NCBI GenBank assembly: GCA_013816265.1 | Contig: JACDES010000019.1 | Span: 1-34,047, forward strand | DNA: 34,047 nucleotides | Origin: Parachlamydiaceae bacterium | GTDB lineage: Bacteria > Chlamydiota > Chlamydiia > Chlamydiales > Parachlamydiaceae | Direction of reading: 5' to 3' | In this document: piece by piece, positions 1 through 9,440 of the stretch | Position numbering within the stretch: the first letter of the stretch is position 1 | Layout of the letters: each line of letters begins with the position of its first letter | Notes under the pieces: model-generated | Database searches by the model: none | What the model was told of the DNA's origin: nothing | The model's input: only the letters and a program-made list of their open reading frames with translations | Translations under genes and position numbers: made by a program

Positions 1-66
1 AAAGAACAGATTACAGTTTTAAAAGAAATACTATGCGTTTTTTAAAATTTAAATATATATAAACAA

Positions 67-117
67 TGTGTAACCTATGTGGTTGTGTTAAAGTGTAACC
101 TATGTGAGTTTCGGACC
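67..117. mobile_element. Possible insertion-sequence end remnant with two direct repeats
   Basis: A 14-base motif GTGTAACCTATGTG occurs at 68-81 and again at 93-106, 25 bases apart. The second copy is followed by a short GC-rich stretch that abuts a truncated palindromic repeat at about 118. From memory, tandem internal copies of TGTAACCTATGT-type motifs are typical of the ends of some transposons with integrase-type transposases (IS21/IS481-like). No transposase gene is present, so this would be only a scar. Assignment to an IS family is inference. Confidence 0.3.
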
Positions 118-279
118 AGGCCTGGGTGTAAATAAAATAATAATCGAGTCCTGAAAGGACGGCATAATCATGTAAGTATCAATGTGCCGTCCCTACAGGA
201 CTCAATGCATTGTTTGTACTGTCCCAGGCCTCCGCTTCGCTGCGACCTGGGCTATTTCATACCGGCCCTTCAGGCCTAA
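118..279. repeat. Nested palindromic repeat, copy 1, left outer arm missing
   Basis: The copy begins abruptly at AGGCCTGGGT (118-127). It continues through the inner inverted repeat (about 143-165 against 183-204) and the full right outer arm (about 223-279). The roughly 50 bases of left outer arm that exist in the copy at 16090-16302 are absent, so the outer hairpin cannot form here. The spacer and inner arms closely match the copy at the right end of the window, including the same changes in the right inner arm (CCCTACAGG instead of CCTTTCAGG). Confidence 0.85.
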
Positions 280-423
280 CACAAGGAACTTTTCTTAAGT
301 GAATGTGTGTAAAAGAATGGGAAAGGAAAAAGGCTATCATGCCGTAACCCCGATCCGGGGGTATAACAAAACGGGCATGGGCACGGGCACGGGCACGTAA
401 TAAGGTAATTAAAATTGGTGATG
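280..423. other. Non-coding stretch with GC-rich hairpin and hexamer repeat
   Basis: No gene is apparent. Two small structures are visible. The first is a GC-rich inverted motif around 346-362 (ACCCC, loop, GGGGT). The second is a tandem hexamer (ACGGGC with one ATGGGC variant) at 371-397. On the minus strand this lies just after the stop codon of the dihydrolipoamide dehydrogenase gene, but there is no uridine run that would make it a classical intrinsic terminator. Confidence 0.5.
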
Positions 424-1824
424 CTAGGTATGAATAGGTTGTCCTAACGCTATAAGAGCAGCCTCTTTTATTGCCTCACTCAAAGTCGGATGTGCATGAG
501 CCGCATAGGCGATATCATGCAACGTTGCTTTCTTATCCATCGCCATCATGCCTTCTTCGATTAACTCCGAAGCATGTGCTCCAATAATATGCATTCCTAT
601 CAATCGCCCAGATTTGACTTCGCCGATAACTTTAACAAACCCTTCCATCTCAAAACTGCAACGAGCTCTTGGATTTCCCCTAAAAGAACAAATTCCTATC
701 ATCAATTCAATTCCTGCAACTTTAGCTTCTTCTTCTGTTAATCCAACACTTGCAACTTCAGGATAGGTATATATTACATTCGGAACCGCTAAATAGTTTA
801 CGATAGCTCTTTTTCCTGCAATATGTTCTGCTACTGCGACGCCCTCTTCAAAAGCACGATGTGCTAACATCGTTCCCTCAATGACATCACCAATAGCAAA
901 AATATTTGGCTGCGATGTACGATAACAGGAATCCACTGGAATAAATCCTTTAGAATCAGCTTTTATTCCAATTTTATCGAGATTCAATCCTTCAGAATAA
1001 GGCTTTCGTCCTACAGCCACCAAAACGATATCGGCCCCAATATTTTGTAATTTATCATTTTCATTAACTGTTAAAATCACTTCATTAGGTTGAACAACTG
1101 CCGTAACCACCTTACATGATAGCATGAATTTAATCCCCTGCTTCTTGAGGATCTGTAATAGTGTGGCACTCACTTTTTTATCCATTGCAGGACAAATATG
1201 ATCTAACATCTCAATAATAGTAACATCGGTACCCAGTCTTTGATAGACTGATGCTAATTCAACTCCGATGACTCCCCCACCCACAACAACCATTCGTTGG
1301 GGTATCTTTGAGAGACTCAAGACTCCTGTCGAAGAGACAACCTGTCTTTCATCAAACGGCAAACCTAGCAATGGGATTGGTGCAGACCCCGTCGCAATGA
1401 TAATTGAATTGGCTTCTATACGAAAACTTTTTCCATCTGATTGTTTGATTTCAAGTATTTTTGGGTCAATAAAACTGGCTTCACCGTTTACTGTTGTGAT
1501 TTGATGTTGCTTAAATAAACCTCCGACACCATCAACGAGGCTTTTAACAACGGCTTTCTTCCTTTTCATCAATTGATCAAAGTTGATTGACAGATCTTTT
1601 ACGGTGATACCATGCTCGGCACCTTCATTTTGCAATCGCGAATAAAGTTCGGTGGAATGCAATAAGGTTTTGGATGGAATGCATCCAACATTTAAGCAAG
1701 TACCTCCAAGCTCATTCCGTTTATCTATACAAACCGTTTTCAAACCTAATTGTGCAGCTCTTATAGCTGCTACATATCCACCCGGTCCTGCTCCGATAAT
1801 GGCAACATCATATCTATCAGTCAT
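424..1824 (-). CDS. lpdA: Dihydrolipoamide dehydrogenase (E3)
   Basis: This is the FAD-dependent E3 component that reoxidises lipoyl groups of 2-oxoacid dehydrogenase complexes using NAD+. The N-terminus has the FAD-binding motif GAGPGG at about residues 11-16. The redox-active disulfide is GGTCLNVGCIPSK, with Cys43 and Cys48. A second dinucleotide-binding motif (VVVGGGVIGVE) follows mid-protein, and the catalytic HAHPTLSE lies near the C-terminus. The length of 466 residues is normal. I chose ATG at 1824 because GGAG sits a few bases upstream of it. The longer reading would start at a TTG at 1836, which precedes that GGAG. It is the last gene of a sucA-sucB-lpdA operon, starting 17 bases after the sucB stop, which fits use by the 2-oxoglutarate dehydrogenase complex. 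It may also serve pyruvate dehydrogenase. Confidence 0.96.
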   Translation of the reverse strand: MTDRYDVAIIGAGPGGYVAAIRAAQLGLKTVCIDKRNELGGTCLNVGCIPSKTLLHSTELYSRLQNEGAEHGITVKDLSINFDQLMKRKKAVVKSLVDGVGGLFKQHQITTVNGEASFIDPKILEIKQSDGKSFRIEANSIIIATGSAPIPLLGLPFDERQVVSSTGVLSLSKIPQRMVVVGGGVIGVELASVYQRLGTDVTIIEMLDHICPAMDKKVSATLLQILKKQGIKFMLSCKVVTAVVQPNEVILTVNENDKLQNIGADIVLVAVGRKPYSEGLNLDKIGIKADSKGFIPVDSCYRTSQPNIFAIGDVIEGTMLAHRAFEEGVAVAEHIAGKRAIVNYLAVPNVIYTYPEVASVGLTEEEAKVAGIELMIGICSFRGNPRARCSFEMEGFVKVIGEVKSGRLIGMHIIGAHASELIEEGMMAMDKKATLHDIAYAAHAHPTLSEAIKEAALIALGQPIHT

Positions 1825-1841
1825 TACATTCTCCAAAAAAA

Positions 1842-3020
1842 TTATATATCAAGTAGCAATCTAGAAGGATCTTCCAAGGCGTTTTTGAGTGCAATTAAAA
1901 ATGAAACAGCTTCTTTACCATCCACAATACGATGATCATAACTAAGTGCCACATACATCATCGGTCTTATGACAATCTGATCATCAATGACAACAGCACG
2001 TTTCATTATTTTATGCATTCCTAAAATACCACTTTGAGGTGGATTTAAAATGGGTGTTGAAAGAAGTGAACCATAAACACCCCCATTAGTTATAGTGAAC
2101 CCACCACCTTGCAAATCTGAAATTGCTAAAGATCCATCTTTGGCTTTTTTTGCAAAGTTTGCAATGGCACTTTCGATTTGAGCAAAATTCATTTTATCAC
2201 AATCACGTAGAACAGGAACAATTAATCCCTTTTCTGTTCCTACTGCAACTCCAATATCATAATACTCGCGATGAACGATATCCTCACCGTCAATGTATGA
2301 ATTTAAATCAGGAAATAACTTCAATGCAGAGACAGAAGCTTCAATGAAAAATGACATAAATCCTAGTTTGACTTTATGTTTTTCAATAAAAGCATCCTTA
2401 TACTTTTCTCTCAATAATATGACTTGAGACAAATCGATTTCATTGAAGGTTGTCAGCATCGCCGTCGTTTGTTGTGCTTCTAAAAGTCTTTTTGCAATTA
2501 CTTTTCTGATATTCGTCATTCGACGTCTCGTTTCACGTCCTTTTGGTAATTGAGATTCTTCAACATTTTGCTCACGCTTTTTTGGGGATTCGACAATACC
2601 TTCTTTATTAGTCGATTGAAATTCCTTTAGAAAATCCTCTTTTGTATGTCGTATTTTTTCTGTGCTAACGATGTGAGGATCCTGTTTCTTTTCTTCAGTT
2701 GTTATTTTTTGTGTTGATTCAGGTTGTTTTGCTTTTAATTCAACATCTTTAACAACTTTTTTCTCTGGTTTTGATACAGCATTTGCTTCAGAATCGACAG
2801 TTCCAATAACTTGGCCTACTTTGACGACATCTCCGGTTTTAACATTCAATTTAATCCCCCCGGATTGAGGGGCATAGAGCAATTGATTAACTTTATCAGT
2901 TTCAATTTCAAGAATTGGATCGTCAGCATTGACATGAGATCCATTCACCACAAGAATGTTACCTATATTTACTTCTGATATAGACTCGCCCATAGAGGGT
3001 ATTTTAATCTCAATTTTCAT
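1842..3020 (-). CDS. sucB: Dihydrolipoamide succinyltransferase, E2 of 2-oxoglutarate dehydrogenase
   Basis: This is the core acyltransferase that moves the succinyl group from its lipoyl arm to CoA. An N-terminal lipoyl domain spans about residues 1-75, with the lipoylated lysine in ETDKVNQ (Lys43). The C-terminal catalytic domain of about 230 residues carries [12 protein letters not shown] with His363 and Asp367. Between them lies a charged, Lys/Glu-rich linker of about 85 residues in which I cannot find a clear peripheral-subunit-binding domain. Only a fragment around RHTKEDFL recalls the end of one. At 392 residues it is in the normal range for SucB. Its ATG overlaps the sucA stop by four bases (ATGA), indicating translational coupling. 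The neighbouring sucA and lpdA make the 2-oxoglutarate assignment firm. Confidence 0.94.
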   Translation of the reverse strand: MKIEIKIPSMGESISEVNIGNILVVNGSHVNADDPILEIETDKVNQLLYAPQSGGIKLNVKTGDVVKVGQVIGTVDSEANAVSKPEKKVVKDVELKAKQPESTQKITTEEKKQDPHIVSTEKIRHTKEDFLKEFQSTNKEGIVESPKKREQNVEESQLPKGRETRRRMTNIRKVIAKRLLEAQQTTAMLTTFNEIDLSQVILLREKYKDAFIEKHKVKLGFMSFFIEASVSALKLFPDLNSYIDGEDIVHREYYDIGVAVGTEKGLIVPVLRDCDKMNFAQIESAIANFAKKAKDGSLAISDLQGGGFTITNGGVYGSLLSTPILNPPQSGILGMHKIMKRAVVIDDQIVIRPMMYVALSYDHRIVDGKEAVSFLIALKNALEDPSRLLLDI

Positions 3021-5743
3021 ATTTCAAAGACCTGATTTAGTATTTTCTCATGTTCCTTTTTATGACGGAGATGTGAACCTGTTGCAGGCGTTGCACTAAT
3101 ACCGCGTCCAATATAGTTTAAGGAAATTCCATTAGGTAACAATCCATTAAAAATAGAATTGATGTATATCCATGCACCCATATTTTGATGTTCTTCCTGA
3201 ACCCAATAAATTGTTTCAATATCTTTATATTGCTCACAAATCTCTTTAAAAAGGTTCTCGTTAAATGGATAAAGTTGCTCCATACGAATAATGGCAATGT
3301 CATCACGCTTTTTCTTTTCCCTTTGATCAATTAAATCATAAAAAATGTGTCCACTACACAAAAGGAGTTTTTTGGCCTTAATAGGTTTCAATGGATCATC
3401 AAGGATATCCATAAATGATCCTTGTGTAAGATCATCAAGTTTACTTGTACATGCCGGATGACGTAGCAACCCTTTTGGAGTAAAAACTATTAGTGGTTTG
3501 CGTAAAGGCCGTAAAACCTGTCGTCTTAATAAATGAAAAAATTGTGCTGGAGTGCTCGGATTGACAACCTGAATGTTGTCATGTCCAGCAAGAGTCAAAT
3601 AGCGTTCCATGCGCCCTGAAGAATGTTCCGGTCCTTGTCCTTCATATCCATGAGGCAAAAATAGAACTAAGTCGGATAATTGACCCCATTTTTGTTCCCC
3701 ACTTGCAATATATTGATCGATGATAACCTGTGCACTGTTGCTAAAGTCCCCAAATTGAGCTTCCCAAATAGTCAATCCATCAATTGCAACAACGCTATAC
3801 CCGTATTCGAATCCTAAGACAGCCACTTCAGATAAGGGTGAATTATAAATTTCGAAATCCCCTTGATTTTCTTTCAAATGAGCCAGTGGAAAATATTCCT
3901 TATCATTTTTTTGATCAACCCATAAGGCATGGCGATGGCTAAAAGTGCCGCGACATGAATCCTGACCTGATATTCTTATCGACACTCCCTGCCATAATAG
4001 TGTTGCATAAGCGAGATACTCCCCCATCCCCCAATCAATCGGCTTGCCGGCAACCACCATGCTCATTCTGTCTTTTATTAAAGTTTCCAATTTTGGATGA
4101 AGCTGAAAATTCTCAGGTATCTTACTAAATGCTTTAGTCACTTCAACGATAGTTTCTTTTGCCACCCCGGTTGGAAAAGGATTAAATAAAAGTTCATTTG
4201 TTGGAATACCCATAAAATCATCAGGGATTGGACTTCTCTTGATACGTTCTGTTACTTCCGCATGAACTTTTTGAAGCCCTTTCTTAAACTGTTCTTCCAT
4301 TTGACTTATAACAGATTTCTCAACAACGCCTTTTTCAACTAAATCATCCCGATATAATTCTCTTATCGGCTTTTTACTTCGTATAATTTTATATTCCACA
4401 GGCTGCGTAAAGGCGGGTTCGTCTGATTCATTATGACCATATTTTCGATAACAGATTAGATCGACAAAAACATCGCAATGAAACTTTTGACGAATCTCAT
4501 AAGCCAGCAATGCAACACGAACACAGCTTTCAGGGTCTTCAGCATTTACATGAAAGACAGGGAAACCAAATGTTTTGGCAATATCAGTACAATAATATGT
4601 CGAACGTGAATCTCGAGGGATCGTTGTAAAACCGATTTGATTGTTGACGACAAATTGTATTGTTCCACCAGTGGTATATCCAGGAAGCTCACAAAACTGC
4701 ATGGTTTCATAGACAATTCCTTGTCCAGATAATGCTGCATCTCCATGAACTAGAATTGGAATAGTCTTAATACAGCTGACATCATTACTTAATTTTTGTT
4801 TTGCTCGTGTTTCCCCTTCCACAACTGGATCAATCGACTCCAAATGACTGGGGTTGGGAGCCAAAGTAATTTTTATTTTGTGGCCTTTGCTTGTCTTGAT
4901 ATTATCTGATGTATATCCTTTATGATACTTTACATCACCGGTTCCTTCGTCGACGGGTAAAAAGTATCCTTCATCAAATTCTGAGAATAGATCGCTATAA
5001 GATTTATTTAGAATATTACTCATTACATTTAATCTGCCACGATGTGCCATTCCTAATACAATCTCTTCTAGACCTGTTTCGACACCTTTTTCAATAAGAA
5101 GTATTAACATAGGAATAAGTGTTTCTGCCCCTTCTAAAGAAAATCTTTTTTGGCCTACATATTTCATCTGCAAAAAAGATTCAAATAATTCAGATTTATT
5201 CAGACTTTCCAAAATCAATTTTCTTTGGTCATTAGATAAATTGCCGGTGAATGTCGGTGACTCAATTCGGTGTTGTATCCATTTTTCAAGTTCGGGCTTA
5301 TCGATTCCTTTGTATTCGAATCCGATATGATTGCAATATAATTGTCTTAGGGATTGGATGATCTCATGTAAGGGAGCTTCATTTGATTTCAGAATTCCAC
5401 GTGTTGGAAAGAGTTTATTTAAATCTTCATTGCTAAAACCAAATAATTCTAGCTTTAGTTGCGGGGGCTCTTGAGGTTCATCAAGGGCAATTGGATTTGT
5501 TTTGGCAAATAAATGACCATACGTACGATAAGCATTGATTAATTTTTCTATTTTATCATCCGTAGTACCCGCAATAAAGATTTCCCTTGTTGACGGCAGC
5601 TCGAGTGATACATCGTCGATCGTTTGAAAATAATTCTGCCATGATGGATCTAATTTAGAAGGATCTAATTGATACTGCTGATAGAGAGTTTCCAAAAGTT
5701 CGGCATTTGCAGATTCCCCGGAAATAGTATGATCGTATTTCAT
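3017..5743 (-). CDS. sucA: 2-oxoglutarate dehydrogenase E1 component
   Basis: This thiamine-diphosphate enzyme decarboxylates 2-oxoglutarate and loads the succinyl group onto SucB in the TCA cycle. The N-terminal helix typical of SucA ([19 protein letters not shown]) would contact the E2 core. Other landmarks in order are HRGRLNVM, the diphosphate-binding region [10 protein letters not shown], the C-terminal [13 protein letters not shown] and [18 protein letters not shown]. At 908 residues it is close to the family norm of about 930. I chose ATG at 5743 because a GGGA lies just upstream. A GTG at 5752 is also possible but has no visible ribosome site. It is the first gene of the sucA-sucB-lpdA operon and is divergent from the lipoprotein gene at 5907 across about 160 AT-rich bases that must hold both promoters. 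Confidence 0.96.
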   Translation of the reverse strand: MKYDHTISGESANAELLETLYQQYQLDPSKLDPSWQNYFQTIDDVSLELPSTREIFIAGTTDDKIEKLINAYRTYGHLFAKTNPIALDEPQEPPQLKLELFGFSNEDLNKLFPTRGILKSNEAPLHEIIQSLRQLYCNHIGFEYKGIDKPELEKWIQHRIESPTFTGNLSNDQRKLILESLNKSELFESFLQMKYVGQKRFSLEGAETLIPMLILLIEKGVETGLEEIVLGMAHRGRLNVMSNILNKSYSDLFSEFDEGYFLPVDEGTGDVKYHKGYTSDNIKTSKGHKIKITLAPNPSHLESIDPVVEGETRAKQKLSNDVSCIKTIPILVHGDAALSGQGIVYETMQFCELPGYTTGGTIQFVVNNQIGFTTIPRDSRSTYYCTDIAKTFGFPVFHVNAEDPESCVRVALLAYEIRQKFHCDVFVDLICYRKYGHNESDEPAFTQPVEYKIIRSKKPIRELYRDDLVEKGVVEKSVISQMEEQFKKGLQKVHAEVTERIKRSPIPDDFMGIPTNELLFNPFPTGVAKETIVEVTKAFSKIPENFQLHPKLETLIKDRMSMVVAGKPIDWGMGEYLAYATLLWQGVSIRISGQDSCRGTFSHRHALWVDQKNDKEYFPLAHLKENQGDFEIYNSPLSEVAVLGFEYGYSVVAIDGLTIWEAQFGDFSNSAQVIIDQYIASGEQKWGQLSDLVLFLPHGYEGQGPEHSSGRMERYLTLAGHDNIQVVNPSTPAQFFHLLRRQVLRPLRKPLIVFTPKGLLRHPACTSKLDDLTQGSFMDILDDPLKPIKAKKLLLCSGHIFYDLIDQREKKKRDDIAIIRMEQLYPFNENLFKEICEQYKDIETIYWVQEEHQNMGAWIYINSIFNGLLPNGISLNYIGRGISATPATGSHLRHKKEHEKILNQVFEI

Positions 5744-5906
5744 TGATCCCACGTGCTTGTTTTAAAAAAATTGGCGTTTTATTTTTTTACACTAACCTAA
5801 ATTTGATCAGTTTTGTATAATCATTTCGTATTAATAAATACTATAGTAATTAATATTTTTAAAGTATATTGGATCTTTTACATAACAAAAAAAAATTTGC
5901 ACCTTT

Positions 5907-6575
5907 ATGAATAAGTACATGTTTTTATGGGTAATAACTCTATTTAGCCTAATCGGATGCCAACATGGCATCCCCAAAAAACCTATAGAGCCACCTAAAG
6001 AAACTTTTAATTGGCAAAAAATCAATAGCCGCGATGAAGAATTTCCCTCTTCCCGTTTTCCATTATATTTGGCAAAGGTCCCTTCAGATTGGACAAGAGT
6101 AGATCCCTCATCAACTGAATCTATTGCCGATACCACAAAACCCCTTTGTGAATTTTATATAAATGAAGACACTGGCAGCGTAAGAATTACAGTTCACTAT
6201 TTCCCTTCTGAAAATATTAAGGATCGTATTCCACCTTCAGCACAAATTCAGAGATGGAAAAGTCAATTTGAATCTATCGATCCCGCTCTTACAATAACTG
6301 AAACTGAATCGCATAGCGGTTTTGTTGGCCTCTATCTTGAATGTCAAGGCGTCATGCAAGGAAAACCTACTAAATTAATGGGTTGGGCTATGCAATTAGC
6401 GCCTGAATATTATCGTAGACTTAGCCATGATGATAGTTTCTTTACATTACAGAAAAGAGCTGACTATACAATCAAAGCCGTGGGTAGCCCAGAAATCATA
6501 GACAAACACCATAAAGAAATCATGACGTTTGGTCAAAGCTTTGAGCTAATAGAAGTACTACCCTCCACACCATGA
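5907..6575 (+). CDS. Hypothetical lipoprotein preceding ResB-like gene
   Basis: I do not recognise the family. The N-terminus is a lipoprotein signal peptide: basic start, hydrophobic stretch, and lipobox SLIGC with Cys18 as the predicted lipidated residue. A proline-rich tether follows (IPKKPIEPPKETF), then a soluble domain of about 180 residues with mixed alpha/beta character and no recognised motif. Its stop overlaps the ATG of the ResB-like gene by four bases (6572-6575), so the two are translationally coupled and probably act together at the membrane, perhaps in cytochrome c assembly. That role is inferred from position only. The start is supported by the signal peptide, although no strong Shine-Dalgarno precedes it. 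Confidence 0.8.
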   Translation: MNKYMFLWVITLFSLIGCQHGIPKKPIEPPKETFNWQKINSRDEEFPSSRFPLYLAKVPSDWTRVDPSSTESIADTTKPLCEFYINEDTGSVRITVHYFPSENIKDRIPPSAQIQRWKSQFESIDPALTITETESHSGFVGLYLECQGVMQGKPTKLMGWAMQLAPEYYRRLSHDDSFFTLQKRADYTIKAVGSPEIIDKHHKEIMTFGQSFELIEVLPSTP

Positions 6576-8977
6576 AAATAATTAAAGCCCTTTTTCACTT
6601 TTTTGGAGGGCTTTATTTTGCAATTTTTCTTATTAGCATCACTGCAACAACGATCATCCTTGGAACTTTTTTAGAAGCACATACAGATTCACATCTTTTT
6701 GCAGCCCAATTTACATACGGTCACCCTTTTTTTTCAGTTTTGATTATTTTTTTCTTCGTTAATATATTGTTCTCTGCACTCAGACGTTGGCCTTTTAAAA
6801 AACATCATGTTCCCTTTTTAATCACCCATCTCGGACTATTAATGCTTTTAGCAGGATGTATCATCAAAAATTGGTTTGGAATTCAAGGGAATTTATCGAT
6901 TACAGAGGGTGCAGAAAGTCATTTCATATCAAAACCACATTCATATGCTTTAACGATAGAAAAAAAAGATCCTTCAAATCCATTCCATAAAGTAGCATGG
7001 AAAATACCATTTGCATTACAAGCTCGTTCGATTTTTAAAAATCCTTCTTTTTCAGATCTACAGATTAAAGTATTAGGATTCACTCCACACGCTAGCGAAA
7101 AGCTACAAACCTGGATAAAAAATGATCATGCTTATATTGCAGGTATTCCACAAATTCCAGTTCAAGTTGGTGATGAATATGAATTGGCTCCATTGAAATT
7201 TTCCAGAAAATCCCAACTGCGATTACAAGATTCAACACTATGGAATTTGATAGCAATCCGTACGGATAATATTGAAAAAGTTATCAGTCAAATATATGTA
7301 GAGGACTTAAGAATATTGACTCAAAGCCTTCAAGAACCTGAAAAACGACTGGAATACAATTTTAAAGAAATAATTGACAAGCCACAATCGATATATAATG
7401 GGTTCGCTACATTTACATTGAATCTCCACTATTCGGATGACGCAGGTTTTGTTGATCCATCCATTCAACTGAAATCTCATATTAATGAAACAAAAAAAGT
7501 TGAAGATTTATTTGTTAAATTAAATGGAAATGACTCTTTATATACCCAACAGCAGGAAAATAGTTTTAGTAGGTCTCCTTCCTATAAAATTGATCTATGG
7601 CGCCCTAACCCAATATTATTATTGATCGAAGATCTGCAAGGTGATAGTCATCTTTTTGCTTTTGATCAACATGGTCGTGTTCACGCTGAATCTTACAACC
7701 CTTCAAAATTACGTTCACTCGCCGTCTATGATGGGGGTTTCGGTGGTTATAGTGTCCAGTCAACCATTCCATTTCCACATTTCCCCTCATCTAGAAAAGA
7801 TAAAGAATCGGCGGATCTTCATTTCCTATCGACACAATTGCGACAAGCGCTTGAATCACAGCTTCAGCTCTCTCCTCCATTATTATTACTTAAAAATGCA
7901 TGTGACAAAGTCAATGTTAATTTTGTAAGTACATTTTTAGAATTTCTAACTTTATGGAATAACTCTGTTCAAATGTTAATGCCTATCGATGCAAAATTGA
8001 ATCCTTTATTGCTAAACGTATTAAACAATTTTGACTGGAATAATCTCACGTTTGAACAAAAACAGGGATGTCTTGGGGTTTGTATGCTCTTTGAAAGGCT
8101 ACAAGAACCTTTGGCACGAGGGGATGATATCGTTGAAGTTATGAAAAAAAATAAGTGGCCTCTAATAGCAGAAATTAATAAGCAAAATAAAACGCCACAA
8201 GAATTACTGCCACATATCGCACAACAAATGTTTATGTTATCTGAAGAACTTCCCCCTTTTTCTAGTCAGAATATCCTTACGCCTAACGATAAAGCCCATT
8301 TATTCTCCGCATTTCTACTTGCCTATGGAATTGATTATCAATCTATTTATCCATTTCCTGAAAGTGGTGAAGAAAATTTTGATCGATTGATTGCCTATCA
8401 TTCAATTGCAGATGAATCGACATCACTCACATATGAACCTATCATTTTGGAAGCACCGGTTACTCCAAAGCATCGCAAAGAATTACCCAAAACGAAATTG
8501 GAGGATCTCAGTCCATTAATTTTCATTGAAGCTCAAAAGGGTGAAAAAAAACAGATATTCTCACTTGCATACGATCCATTTGAATCGAGTCTAAAATGGC
8601 CGATTTTAAACGGAGAATATCTTGTGCGGTTTCAACAACAGGAAATTGATATTCCATATCGCATACGACTTAGACAAGCCCGACAAATTAATTATACCCA
8701 ATCAAATCAACCAGAAAGTTATGAATGTGATATTGTCGTTACTTCAGGAAATCAACCTCCTGTTGAAAAGACCCTTAGCATGAATCATGTTTATGAAACA
8801 TGGGAAGGGTATCGTTTTTATTTGGCAGGTATGATGACATCAGAGAGCGGCCTTAAACGAGTTCAATTAGTCGTAAATTATGATCCAACAAAATACTATT
8901 TGACTTATCCGGGTGCCCTCACGATGTCGTTGGGAATTATTCTCCTTTTTTGGTTACGACCTTATAGAAAGAAGTAG
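6572..8977 (+). CDS. ResB/CcsB-like cytochrome c biogenesis protein, enlarged
   Basis: This is predicted to be part of the system II (ResB-ResC) machinery that carries haem across the membrane and attaches it to c-type cytochromes. The N-terminus has transmembrane segments in a ResB-like layout: about residues 10-35, then a hairpin through ALRRWPFKKHHVPFLITHLG, and a segment ending KNWFGIQG. A long extracytoplasmic region of some 650 residues follows. A final transmembrane helix lies near residues 780-797, preceded by NYDPTKYYLTYPG, which matches the usual ResB C-terminal arrangement. At 801 residues it is longer than typical ResB proteins (roughly 450-600), with the extra length in the periplasmic part. 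No ResC/CcsA partner gene lies in the window. The assignment rests on topology and local motifs. Confidence 0.7.
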   Translation: MKIIKALFHFFGGLYFAIFLISITATTIILGTFLEAHTDSHLFAAQFTYGHPFFSVLIIFFFVNILFSALRRWPFKKHHVPFLITHLGLLMLLAGCIIKNWFGIQGNLSITEGAESHFISKPHSYALTIEKKDPSNPFHKVAWKIPFALQARSIFKNPSFSDLQIKVLGFTPHASEKLQTWIKNDHAYIAGIPQIPVQVGDEYELAPLKFSRKSQLRLQDSTLWNLIAIRTDNIEKVISQIYVEDLRILTQSLQEPEKRLEYNFKEIIDKPQSIYNGFATFTLNLHYSDDAGFVDPSIQLKSHINETKKVEDLFVKLNGNDSLYTQQQENSFSRSPSYKIDLWRPNPILLLIEDLQGDSHLFAFDQHGRVHAESYNPSKLRSLAVYDGGFGGYSVQSTIPFPHFPSSRKDKESADLHFLSTQLRQALESQLQLSPPLLLLKNACDKVNVNFVSTFLEFLTLWNNSVQMLMPIDAKLNPLLLNVLNNFDWNNLTFEQKQGCLGVCMLFERLQEPLARGDDIVEVMKKNKWPLIAEINKQNKTPQELLPHIAQQMFMLSEELPPFSSQNILTPNDKAHLFSAFLLAYGIDYQSIYPFPESGEENFDRLIAYHSIADESTSLTYEPIILEAPVTPKHRKELPKTKLEDLSPLIFIEAQKGEKKQIFSLAYDPFESSLKWPILNGEYLVRFQQQEIDIPYRIRLRQARQINYTQSNQPESYECDIVVTSGNQPPVEKTLSMNHVYETWEGYRFYLAGMMTSESGLKRVQLVVNYDPTKYYLTYPGALTMSLGIILLFWLRPYRKK

Positions 8978-9098
8978 GGACTTTACCTCCTTGTGGCTTG
9001 CATAGATTTTAGTGAAGGTTTGTGAAAAGTGATTAATAATAGTTAAGACAAAAGATTACTGGCTTTAATAACCAGAACAAATTTAGAAGAATATAATA
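8978..9098. other. Intergenic DNA after the ResB-like gene
   Basis: There is no gene here. It is AT-rich sequence running from the ResB-like stop codon into the long inverted repeat that starts at 9099. I see no clear terminator hairpin with a uridine run. Confidence 0.5.
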
Positions 9099-9222
9099 GG
9101 ATTGCGCCTCTCTTCGTGTCTTTGTGTCTTTGTGTTTAATTATTATTGACATTGTTAATGTAAGAAATGAGTTTAGAAAAATTCAACACAAAGACACAAA
9201 GACACGAAGAGAGGCGCGATCC
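9099..9222. repeat. Long inverted repeat of the ACACAAAGACACAAAG family
   Basis: Arms of 42 bases at 9099-9140 and 9181-9222 are complementary except at two positions, around a 40-base loop. Each arm contains the core CTCTTCGTGTCTTTGTGTC or its complement. The same core recurs at 13775-13822 and several times in 19971-20295. It lies between the ResB-like gene and tsaD and contains no ORF. It could form a strong cruciform or RNA hairpin. Confidence 0.9.
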
Positions 9223-9257
9223 AAAAGTTCTTTTCGCTTTGTTATAAAGCGCCAAAT

Positions 9258-9275
9258 TTGTAAACATGTCTACAA
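9258..9275. promoter_or_regulatory. Operator-like 18-bp palindrome upstream of tsaD
   Basis: TTGTAAACATGTCTACAA reads the same on both strands in eight of nine base pairs. It sits 165 bases upstream of the tsaD start in otherwise gene-free sequence. Its size and symmetry resemble a dimeric repressor site, but no promoter element can be placed confidently next to it. Confidence 0.25.
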
Positions 9276-9440
9276 TTAACGCTTACGTTTGGAGTGCTAA
9301 AACCCTCTTTCGCTTTCCTTTTTTGCTACAGCCCTTTCTTATATAGACAACATTGTTTCAAAGCATGGAAAATGACCCTATTGAATATAAAATACTGTTT
9401 AAATATAATGATTCAATTACTCACCAACAAAAATTAATTT

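Noticed and set aside
5831..6136. Minus-strand open reading frame of 101 codons opposite the lipoprotein gene
   Set aside because: It is an antisense shadow with no ribosome site or recognisable domain. The plus-strand frame has a signal peptide and is coupled to the next gene.
8978..9440. Search for tRNA or small RNA genes in the ResB-tsaD gap
   Set aside because: No cloverleaf or T-loop-like sequence was found. The structure present is explained by the long inverted repeat.
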